In this document: positions 42,235 through 52,060 of the stretch, in pieces | How positions within the stretch are numbered: position 1 is the stretch's first letter | Layout: the number at the start of each line of letters is the position of its first letter | Assembly (NCBI GenBank): GCA_016490735.1 | Contig: JAEMWC010000164.1 | Span: 81,001 to 145,000, forward strand | Direction: 5' to 3' | DNA length: 64,000 nucleotides | Source: Pachyseris speciosa | Taxonomy: Eukaryota > Cnidaria > Anthozoa > Scleractinia > Pachyseridae | Translations under genes and position numbers: made by a program | The notes under the pieces: model-generated | Databases searched by the model: none | Seen by the model: the letters and a program-made list of their open reading frames with translations, nothing else | What the model was told of the DNA's origin: nothing

Positions 42235-42830
42235 CATTTCACCCGCATAATAAACCAGTTAAAGCGATCATTCTTAATAACTTTAAGATACTGCAAAATG
42301 ATCCAGAAACTGCTAGAATCTTTTCGCAACCACTGCCGATTTCATTCAAACGCGACAAAAATGTAAGTAACTTTCTAGTTAGAAGCGCATTCAAAACAAC
42401 TGAACAACCTGCAACTTTTAAATGCGCGCGCCCGCGATGCAAAACTTGTCCTTTCATTCAAAACACTGACAAAATATCGGGCCCTAAGCGATCTGTTAAG
42501 ATCACTGATCGTTTCACGTGTACCTCCGCAAATGTTATCTATTGCATAACCTGCACATTATGCAAAAAGTTATACATCGGCGAAACAGGAAGACGACTAG
42601 GTGACCGATTCCCAGAACATCTTTGTGATGTTGAGAAAGATGAGACGCGTCCAAACCTGTCGCTCGGCATTTTAATCTACCTAACCATTCCAAACAACAC
42701 ATGTCGATCTCTGGCATTTCCCTACATCAAGGTACCACGGAAAGCCGTAAAAATCTCGAGCAAAAACTGATCTTTCAAATTGGCACTGTTAATCCCCACG
42801 GTATCAACGAGCGCTTTTCATTCAATTAAT
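42235..42830 (+). pseudogene. Penelope-like GIY-YIG endonuclease, frameshifted
   Basis: The plus-strand frame from HPHNKPVKAIILNNFKIL through CARPRCKTCPF and KKLYIGETGRRLGDRFPEH matches the protein at 22061-22693. A 4-base deletion near 42640 then shifts the frame, and the end (NPHGINERFSFN) is recovered in another frame. In addition Arg is replaced by Pro in the RF-EH motif. Orientation is opposite to that in copy A although the flanks are in the same order. Confidence 0.8.
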
Positions 42831-42920
42831 TTATTCCAGTTTTTCACGTTACCATGTTACCACCAATAGCGTAGCTCCATTTTCTGTATGTAAACCATAC
42901 ACAAACCACAATTCCTCGAT

Positions 42921-42962
42921 TCGCTCCGACGAAGGGCTAACGCTCGAAACGTCAGCTAATCG
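42921..42962 (+). ncRNA. Degenerate hammerhead-like motif
   Basis: CCGACGA, GGGC-TAAC-GCTC and GAAACG in order, identical to the minus strand at 21930-21975. The altered first core triplet makes activity doubtful. Confidence 0.35.
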
Positions 42963-43030
42963 AATCCCTGTACGGTGGTCAATTTACATCATCAATTCCG
43001 TTGATAAACCAAATTTTCGTGTTTCACTCC

Positions 43031-43066
<36 letters not shown>

Positions 43067-43094
43067 ATTGCCTTTATTCATTTGACAGCTAATA

Positions 43095-43272
43095 CAAACT
43101 GCAGTGGACCTCGATTTAACAAACCTTTATATAACGAAGTCCTTGATATGACGAACGATATTCTTCAGCCCGACCTTTTAAAATGTATGGAAACCGACTT
43201 CGATATAACAAACCCTCGATATAACGCCCCAATCTCCCTAGGCCCTTGGCACTTCGTTAAATCGAGGTTCCA
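43095..43272. mobile_element. Pogo/Tigger-like MITE, copy B
   Basis: Counterpart of 22835-23012, starting GCAGTGGACCTCGATTTAAC and ending CGTTAAATCGAGGTTCCACC. Confidence 0.6.
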
Positions 43273-43728
43273 CCTATACCTGGCTGCCCAAGACTCACCA
43301 GTGCCATTTGCCATGTCATACAGCAACCGCCAAGCTGAAAATTGACAAATTCACTCGCATTGGCGCGCTGGTTTCGCCTTGGCTAAATACTATGGTAATT
43401 CAAAGAAAGAGTTGTAGAGTCTGTAGTGTTTCTCATATACTCGGAACAAATAATCCGGAAAGCAGATCTAGAGAAAAAAAAAAGAGCCGAGAAAAATTCA
43501 TTACAGGACGTACCGAGATTCGGAGGGCCGCTCAGTCCAGAGGACGAAATCCCATTTCGCACTGCGTTAAATATTCTACTCAACAAAAACAAAACTATTT
43601 AAACCCCGTTCCCATTCTACCCTTTCTGACGTGTTTGCGGACTCGAAACGTTGAGCTATTTCATGCTAAAAGTGTATATTAGCGGAGCACCATATTAGCG
43701 GAGCACCATACTCATAGAAACCCATCAA

Positions 43729-45487
43729 TAGCCTGCGTAGTTGGCGGTTTTGTCGGGGAGCGCGCAAGCGAGCGGCGAAACCGCGAGGAGAATGGGGCGG
43801 AGGGCAATGAAAAACCGCCTGCCCGAATTGGGGGCCTTTTCGAACAGTCCGTACGCTGGCGTACGGAGGGTTTTGATTGGATCAGAATCTACACACGTCA
43901 ATCAAGCGTTTTGCTAATCTCCCAAGGGAGAGCTCCAAGGAAATGTGAGAGTCAAAACAAAATGGCAGAGGAAGTGTTTAGCAAGAGCGTTATCAAGCCT
44001 CAACATTCGACTAGAAGATCGAGAAATTGTTCTGAAAGATGAGTAACAAGCGAGAGTAAAGAATTTACTTCACGAGAGAGAGCAAGAACATGATCTTTAC
44101 AGTGTCGGCGCCAGCCAGAGAAATATTGTCCTCGACTAAAACCGGCGTGCGGTAGTATTAAAGAGCATTATCGACGACCAGATTTCGGAAATGTTGTTCT
44201 GCGATGGAGCTGTCGCCTGAAGTGAAACAATAAATTTGGTGCGCGATTTACCTGGATTTATGATCCACCGCAATTCCTCCACTGCCCTGCAGCAGAAACC
44301 GTGCTGGAGCGGACAGCAATGGCGTACACGAAAAAAAGTCATTTCATGTCTGTGAAGATTTTCGTCCAAGCGAAATGCAGAAACAGAAACTACCAAGATT
44401 TAGCTTTCCATAGAGACCAAAATTATTGCAAGAATACAAGTAGAACTCGAGTTATAATTTTTTTCGGCAACACAAATATTAAAATTGACTGCATTGACAG
44501 GAAATGGGACAGCCTGATAACGCAATTTTATTCATTTTTCAACTTCTTGAACGGATTTCGTGAGCGCCAATAACAAAATCTAAAACCTACACGTTTTTAG
44601 CTTTCGATCGAGACCAAAATTATCGCTTTACGACGAAACTAACGAGAGTTAGAATTTTTCAAAAACCGAGCATCGGTGTTTGTTTATTCTGTGGGACGTC
44701 GGTCACTCAAAGCGCTGTTTTATTTGTACACGAAATTTTTTCCGTGTTCTGGGAACATTCGACTAGAAGATCGAGAAATTGTCCAATCGGAATGCAAAAA
44801 AATATAAACTGCAAAGATTTAGATTTCCATCGAGACCAAAATTATTGCAAGAATAGCAATAGAATGCGAGTTATAATTTTTTGCCGATGACAAGAAATCA
44901 TCGAAATCTTGACAAATTTTTGGATTGAAATAGATGAAGTATTCTTAATCTTCAGCTGGCAACAGCACAATCTGCAATTATCATTGAAACTTCTTTGAGG
45001 ATTGGAAACCTTTTCTCCCTTGGCAGGCTTTTTCGGAGTTTCGCCGGCTTTCGCCGCCATCGACTCAGGCATGAAATCACATTGATTATTTGTTTTGATG
45101 ATCGTCAAAACCCGTCAACAGGTTGTCAAAATGTGAATTTGGGGGCGGCAGTCAAAAAGGCTCCCAATCCGGGCAGGGGTTTTTTAGCCTGCGTCGCAGA
45201 CGTAACAAAACCCCGGTTAGTACCGTCTGCGAAGCAGCGCCAAATTCCTTGTTCTGTACCAGAATTTGAGTACGCGTTATGATTGGCTCGTTAACAAAAC
45301 CCTTTTGTTGACGAGCCAATCATAACGCGTACTCAAATTCTGGTACAGAACAAGGAATTTGGCGCTGCTTCGCAGACGGTACTAACCGGGGTTTTGTTAC
45401 GTCTGCGACGCAGGCTAGGGTTTTTCTTCTCGCAGCTTCGCCGCTCCCTTGCGCTCTCCCCGTCAAAACCGCCAGCTACGCAGGCTA
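43729..45487. mobile_element. Large TAGCCT...AGGCTA element with about 62-bp TIRs
   Basis: The left end TAGCCTGCGTAGTTGGCGGT runs about 62 bases and is matched, inverted, by 45426-45487. The flanks CCCATCAA (43721-43728) and CCCGTCAA (45488-45495) are an 8-bp duplication with one change. The 1.76-kb interior repeats ACATTCGACTAGAAGATCGA (44002, 44754) and GAGACCAAAATTAT (44415, 44612, 44833), but has no transposase frame. A smaller foldback of the same family is nested at 45185-45417. It is the longest member of the family and so the best lead to an autonomous relative. Confidence 0.85.
45185..45417. mobile_element. Intact TAGCCT-family foldback (perfect hairpin)
   Basis: This 233-bp near-perfect palindrome has TAGCCTGCGTCGCAGACGTA arms. 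The exact 8-bp duplication GGGTTTTT lies at 45177-45184 and 45418-45425. It is the uninterrupted form of the element at 18873-20110 and lies just inside the right end of the 43729-45487 element. Confidence 0.9.
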
Positions 45488-45495
45488 CCCGTCAA

Positions 45496-45721
45496 CTGCT
45501 TTTCTCATGGTTTTATCGATAGATGTTATTTTTTTAATTTAATTAGTTGCTATTGAGATATAAATTATTTAATTTTTCTTTTATATTGTCAAACACTTTT
45601 ATCATGAGCCCGTGGCTAGGGGATTGGGAGACCACCCGCTGTGTAGCTGACATTAAATAAATTATCTTATCTTATCTAAAATGGCTAGCGGTATTGCTCG
45701 TGGGCGCGCACGACGACGACG

Positions 45722-45754
<33 letters not shown>

Positions 45755-46923
45755 CATAATAATCCAACATGGCGGCTATACTCCAGCTGATCACCTAGTT
45801 TACAGCGTACATCTTTGATGTAGGGCATCCGTGTCATGGCCAATTGACAGCTGTCAGGACAAGGTATCCGCTGACCAGTATCATGTGACCATATTGCGGG
45901 CTCAAGTGTAGAGCTCATCGAGGTCAGCCGTTATTTTTTAGGTTGACCGCTGACCAGGTAATGCTTTTCGATTGGATCGCAGGCTCAAGTTAAGTTAACT
46001 TAACCAAAACGAGACACCCAAGCCAAAACGAGGCTTCATTTTTCGCGCGCTTTCTGCGGCTCGAGATTTCACATTCAGTCGGTTTCTTTATTTTGAGCAA
46101 AACAACTTCTTTTTTGAGCAAAGCAACTTTCAGCAAAGCAAGCCGGTTTCATTAGCGTAAAAGGCATCAGAAAATCAAGAACTACTTAAAAGATGCTCCG
46201 GAAGGTGAATTTTCAACTGATAAAATGGAAAAGGGAAAGCTTTTTCGCAGGAAATTCTTAAATTTTGGATCCACTTGTATGGCGCACGGATTGTCTGGTT
46301 GAAAAAATGAATTAACGCTTCAAGGGCTTGTTCACTTTACCGCGGCATCCTGCAGCTCACCAAGAAAGTTCACCTAACAACTCACCGACATTAATGGGAG
46401 GAACGAGTAGTTCAAACTTGGTGGAAGAAGTTCTTTCTTTGGACAAACCAAAGTATTTTCAAGTGGTTGAAAGCTTGACAACACAGGTAACACAGGTAAA
46501 TAAATTGAAGCTTAGCATTTGGTTAAGTCGTTGTTACTTTTGTTCAGGAAGGAAACTTGTATTTTTGTCTCGACTGGATATAAATAACAATCTACTCGTT
46601 TTGTTGTTTTGCTTGGCTGACTGTACATGTTTTTCGACGTCTGTGTTTCTACAGTGTTAAGAACTGAAAGAAACGTTTGCCCTTATGTTATTAACACGTA
46701 ACCGCAATGAGTCCTCGTAAAGTAATACGAGGTATTATTATTAAGTTTTGCGCGATGAGGGCAATTTCTGCAACTTTCTGAAAGCTGGCACAAGTGATAT
46801 TAATCCTTAATGTTACTCGGCCCCATGCGATTCTATCCAAACTATCAAGATTGTTTTCCTTTTTCTCTTTTCTACGACATTTAAGCTTATGTCTAAGCTT
46901 AACTTATTACGAAATGTGTTCGT
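45496..46923. other. Copy-B-only stretch, no gene confirmed
   Basis: A (TCTTA)n tail at 45660-45678 follows TTAAATAAATTATC, typical of a retroelement end. From about 46150 to 46490 a CAG|GTAACA junction follows a frame with LMGGTSSSNLVEEV, which could be an exon, but upstream stops make this weak. Confidence 0.3.
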
Positions 46924-47173
46924 AAAGCCCCGTTCAAACGGTGATGATGGTTAGTGATAGTCGATGTTAGTTTTAAAATATCATGCGCGATTGAACACGA
47001 ACTATCATGCACTGTCATCGACTATCATCAACTATCAAGCAGTTTGAACATGTTCAAATTCCACATGATAGTTGATGATAGGTTTTGCCGTTTGAACGCA
47101 GACATGATAGTCAATGATAGTGACCGATAGTTGAAACTATCATCAACTATCATGACCGTTTGAACGGGGCTTT
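46924..47173. mobile_element. MITE with AAAGCCCCGTTCAAACGG ends
   Basis: The ends are exact inverted repeats (AAAGCCCCGTTCAAACGG with CCGTTTGAACGGGGCTTT). The interior is built from repeated ACTATCATCAACTATCA-type words in both orientations. The target duplication is short and ambiguous (TA or TAA). Confidence 0.75.
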
Positions 47174-47493
47174 AAGCCCCGGCTAAAAGATCAAACATTT
47201 TCATCCAACATCCTGTTTGTCGCAAATAACGTGTGGTGGCTAAACGCATAAACAATGCTTGACCAAACACCGGACCAAGTGAGTACAAAAAATGATTTTT
47301 GCGAATTATCGCTGAAATTTTCGACGTTATGTGGTTCATTTGGTTGCTTTTTACCGTTTGTGCACGATTTGTTTGTTGGAATAGCTAAACGATCAAAATT
47401 TTGTTCGTAAGGCGAAATTCTGGATCAGTGAGCATGTTGGATCTAGATCAAAGATGGAAAGCCATTTAATGCACTATTGAAAGAGGTGGCTAA

Positions 47494-47787
47494 AGGCGCT
47501 GTTACATTGTGCAATGTTTCGTGCAACTTGTGTCGCAACGCCATTGCGGGACAAGTTGCACGAAACATTGTACCAAGTATAACATATCCTGCAACGGCCA
47601 AAATCGTTGCGAGACAAGTTGCACGAATCGAGTTCTACTTTCTGCAACGGTTGATGCAACTTGTCTTGCAACGATTTTGGCCGTTGCAAGGTATGTTACA
47701 CTTGGTACAATGTTTCGTGCAACTTGTCTCGCAATGGCGTTGCGACGGCACAAGTTGCACGAAACATTGCACAGTGTAACAGCGCCT
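47494..47787. mobile_element. Harbinger-like MITE, TAA duplication
   Basis: Ends AGGCGCTGTTACATTGTGCA and TGCACAGTGTAACAGCGCCT are inverted and flanked by TAA (47491-47493 and 47788-47790). GTTTCGTGCAACTTGT recurs in direct and inverted form, giving overlapping short frames on both strands that are not genes. Three-base TWA duplications are typical of PIF/Harbinger. Confidence 0.8.
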
Positions 47788-48039
47788 TAAACCTTGCTTG
47801 TCCACCGATGTTGGATGAAAATATTTGATCGTTCTTTGATTACTAAACTTGTTTTCAAATAAACACAAGCGTCGACTGTATTGTTTTCTTGTAATGTTTT
47901 TAGGTTTTTGAACCGCAGTCAATTCCTGTTGACTGCTCCAAACATAAAATATTGGCGCAAGGAAAGCCATGCGGTGTTGCTCATTACCATTAAAAAATAG
48001 CAATAATCGTGGAGCTCCGCTTTTAGGCTTGGCTAAATC

Positions 48040-51000
48040 TTTATTTCCATTTCCTGCATGAACAAGAGCGAAATCTCTGACTCGCATGTAACAAGCCAAA
48101 GGTTTCATTACGTCATTGATTCTTAACAGGTTAGGTTTTCCAAGCTTCCTCTACTCCCACTCAAATGCTAAAGCATTTGCGCAGGTATCACTCAAGATGG
48201 TATTAAACGCAGTTCCTTTGTAACCTCGTGAGAGCTGGGAAACGTCTTTATTTTGTTTCAGTAACGTCTTAGAAAGTGCTAAGCTTTGTATACCGCCCAT
48301 CTAACCTCTCGTTACATTCACACCGTTAGATGGTCGACCTTCAGAGCAGCGAGCAAAGTTGCCGGATCAGGGGATAGCCTTAGCTTGACTTAACTATTTC
48401 TTTCAACTTTGTATCTTTTCGTTCCCACGCGTATACTCGATTCTATTTCTATGTGTTTCTGTTAGAAAATACTGATAAGAAGCACGAGGACCAATAAGAT
48501 TCTAAATGTGAATCGTATCCTCTTTACCTCAACTGAAGTAATTTCGGAACATTGCAGCTCATACGAACGACTTCTGCCGAAGAAACCGCATGAAATGACA
48601 AGAATGACCTTCACGGTCAACTGAAAAAAATGAAGGGCAAATGTCTTTGATTTAAAAAAAGGCCAGCTATGTGACGGCAATTTAGTAAATTAAAATAAGT
48701 ACGAGAAAGCCTACCTCATAATTATAACAAAAATTTAAGCAGGCGAACGAACCTCAACTTGGCCTAATTCAGATCAGTACAACACCGCAAATGATCAGTG
48801 AAATCAACTTGGTCGTATTACAGGAGGGCCTGTAATAATAATTTTCAATACCCGAGCGACTCAACTTTTAACCCACGTCCGGTCCTCCGAGAAACACGTA
48901 CTTCAGAGGCACAATGTTTAGTTTGAATTCAAGAGGTCTCAGTCTTTTGAAATGATAATAAAAGATCACCACGGTGGCGTAGCACTCGGCCCTACCTGAC
49001 AAATGTTTAAACAATCACCAACAACAGTGACTTTGTAAAGACGTAACGTGTTTTTAGGACTGCTATGGTGCAAACTGGACAGTAGACAAATTAACACTTT
49101 CATTTAGAAATTATTCACCAAGTGCTGAATTGTCGATTAGCAAACTGACCTATATACGGATGCTCAAAATTGCTGTGGTTCGTTGTGTCCTTTATTTCCC
49201 ATTCCTACCTTTAAACGACTAGCACGCAAAGCGGAAGGTTTTTGGTTTGTTTCTTTTTTTTAAATTCTACTTTTCAGTAAGGGTTAGGCAAAAGAAAAGA
49301 AAATTTTACAGTTCGCTGATAATTCTGTCACCATGGGAGGCGTGAAAGACACCAGTTGTCAAAGAACTGTATGCTAAACGGTTTTTTATTTAGAAACCTT
49401 AACAACTACTAAACCTATAAAGCATAAACAGTCTTTGCAAGTTCCCTTTATTTAATCGTAAAATTTGTTTCAGTGGTCATGTGCATTTTATCCCGGGGGC
49501 GTCGAAATGACACCAATTAATATAGTTTAATTTTTAACAGAACAAAGACTGTCCTTGAGTTTCCAAACTTTACTGACAATCACAATGCTACTATTTCACC
49601 AGCTTGAGCAAGGTAAGAGAACTACTTGAGAAGTCTATCTGGCATGAAATTAAAAATGGTACAGTACGTATTTTGTCAGCAAAATGTTTATTTGTTACTT
49701 CTGGTCTCCTTTATGCTAAATTGCTGTTCTTTAGGTAGTGTACAGTAGGTTTTGTGTACAGGTCTAGATGGAATTCTAAAACTTCGCCAGCCGGCTACAC
49801 ACGAAAAAAAATTTCTTTTCAATTGGAAGAAAAATCAAAACAAAAAATTCGCAATTTAGAAAAGAGGTTCATTTTTGTTTATATAGGAGACAGAAAATGA
49901 GACAACTTCACCAGGACTTAATTTGCACAATCAAAGCTCATTCACTGACGCCAAAAACAAGGAGAAGACAGACGTCTTAAAACGCCGAAAGATTGTTATA
50001 GTTGCAGTTTTACGACAAATTTTGGAAACTCCATGTCTCATTCCCAGTTTTGCTAGTAACTGATGGTGTGGTTGTGTATTGAAAACAAACTAGTAATAAT
50101 TTTTTTTTAATTGTCTTGATTACGTAGAAATATTCAGGGAAAGTGAATTGTGGGGTGCTTTCAGTCAGTGTCATAAGCCAGTTGCAAAGTTGAACACAAA
50201 AATAAGTTTTAATAATAGTTTTTAATAGTTCAACATCTTAGTAATGTACTTGATACAATGGCAGCTAGTGGTCAAAACAAATAGTAGGACAAAATTGAAC
50301 AAACGGATATATTGTGTTTTACAGTAGTTTACTAAATTGGAATTCAATAAGAAACTTGCATAACTCAACATGTCTCAACGACTTGAAACAATCTGCATTC
50401 ATCTCGCCTGCTCTCATTGGCTGAAGGGAATCCGATAATGGTCGAGTCTCATAAGTATGAGCGTAGAGAGAATTTGAATCTCCTGAGAAAAGCAGCTGAA
50501 TTGACACATCACAACTCGTTGTCGTAGCCGGGGCGAATTGCAGCGTCTGTTTTCTAGAAAACACACCACTACACAGCTTTCTGATATTCTAGTACGTAGC
50601 TTTAGCCAATTTGAATAAATCAACAAAACTTCAATTACCTTGTGGAAACCTGCGAAAAGGAAAATATGATCCCATAGCTGGCTGTAATCTTTACACCTCG
50701 AGCGGTAATTTCACTGCACGTGCACGTGTAAATTCCAACTCACTGCAGCCAAGAAAACATTAGCACATGAAATCGAGGCTATATGTGCCACATAGTCAGT
50801 CCAAAATGGCGCCTAAACGCTGAAATCGCCTGGAATCACGATCGATACCCGCGGGACTGGTCCTCAAAACCCGCGAGACTGATTTCGGTAAAAACGACAC
50901 GATTAGTATGCGTTCTCCTTCCATACGCGTTTTTGCGCGGTTAAGAAAATGAAAAAAATCGCGAAATTACTGATACACCGCGGTCCTTTTTAGCTCATGG

Positions 51001-51235
51001 ATGAAATAGTCATGCCATGAGGCATAGGGGGCAGTTTTATGGCACTCACTCACTCACTCACTCATTCTAATTAATTAATTTATTAAACTTGGATAAAACA
51101 TTTCTCCTGTCCCTCCCCTGGTAAGTATTGTATTTGTCCCCGCAGTCCTCATACCTCAACATTTGCAAGTTTCGCGGGGGAAGGGGGTAGTTGAAATGCG
51201 TAGATTCTTGCTCAATTGTTTATATCATGAAGTGA
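48040..51235. repeat. Array sub-repeat, copy B, and following unique DNA
   Basis: 48040-49990 matches 23400-25260. 50000-50920 has no counterpart in A and no gene is seen; a GTGCACGTGCACGTGT word lies near 50717. 50930-51235 matches 25745-26070. Confidence 0.5.
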
Positions 51236-51242
51236 ACATGAT

Positions 51243-51649
51243 CCCCGGGGTGGTACTCCCAGAAAAATTGGGTGGGGCTGTGCGGCCCGCTTCCTAAAAC
51301 CTTTACCCTATTGCAGACCAAAATCTGCGATTTTCCCTACCCTATTTCAGACCTGACCAAAGATTCGATACCCTATTTCAGACCTATTTCACGTACACGG
51401 TTGGCGTAAACATAATTAAAAGATAAAAAGGAAGAACTTTTGTCGATGGTCTTATCACCTAAGGATGAAGAAGTAGCTTCTTCGAAACATATCAAATTCA
51501 AGACTAGAGTGCACAAATCATACCCTATTTCAGACCAAAATGGTCAAAATTGAGACCCTATTTCAGACCAAACGGATAAAAAAACCATACCGATTGGGGC
51601 CGCACATACCTATATAGCCCATGGAAGGGAGTACCCCTCCCCCACCGGG
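51243..51649. mobile_element. TCTGAAATAGGGTA MITE with 7-bp duplication
   Basis: The exact duplication ACATGAT lies at 51236-51242 and 51650-51656. Ends CCCCGGGGTGGTACTCCC and GGGAGTACCCCTCCCCCACC-GGG are imperfect inverted repeats. The inside has TACCCTATTTCAGACC words, inverted relative to 12010-12430. Copy A lacks it (GTGAACATCGCATGAATGG near 26062). Confidence 0.85.
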
Positions 51650-51823
51650 ACATGATTGGATGAATGGCGTCGATCGGAGCGTGTGGAGATTGTAACGCGG
51701 ATGGTTTATCGTTCGACCCTCAAAGATACCTTTGTGGAGTTGGAAACTGGAAAGCTAATACGAACGACGAAAATTGCATGCCGAAATCTTAGAAGCGATG
51801 ATGAAATATCGGCGATGACCTTG

Positions 51824-52020
51824 TGTTGGATCGGATGAACGGGATAAATCCTGTCGCAGTTAAACGGACGACGAAAACGGTAAACTTCAACTGAAAACTG
51901 GATTTATTTACCTTCGAGTTGTTGAAAACATGAACGAAATACGACTCGACAACGATTACAAGCTCGGCTCCCTAGTTGCGTTACGTGTGACTGATCACGT
52001 GCATAGTTTTGGCGCGAACA
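51824..52020 (-). mobile_element. BEL/Pao 3' LTR
   Basis: This 197-bp repeat is identical to 58051-58247 except for one base (A at 51830, G at 58057). It starts TG and ends CA on either strand. The flanking duplication is CCTTG (51819-51823 and 58248-58252). Confidence 0.95.
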
Positions 52021-52030
52021 TCCTCCCCCC
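52021..52030 (-). promoter_or_regulatory. Polypurine tract
   Basis: On the minus strand GGGGGGAGGA directly precedes the 3' LTR, where second-strand synthesis is primed in LTR retroelements. Confidence 0.8.
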
Positions 52031-52060
52031 GTGTTCGACGGCGGGGTGAGGCGGCGAACA

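Noticed and set aside
46328..46660. A 110-codon frame that could be an exon of a host gene
   Set aside because: Only the first half looks protein-like, there are upstream stops, and no recognisable domain or second copy; left as an undecided region.
47474..48108. Several overlapping Cys-rich frames on both strands
   Set aside because: They are translations of the palindromic words of the Harbinger-like MITE.
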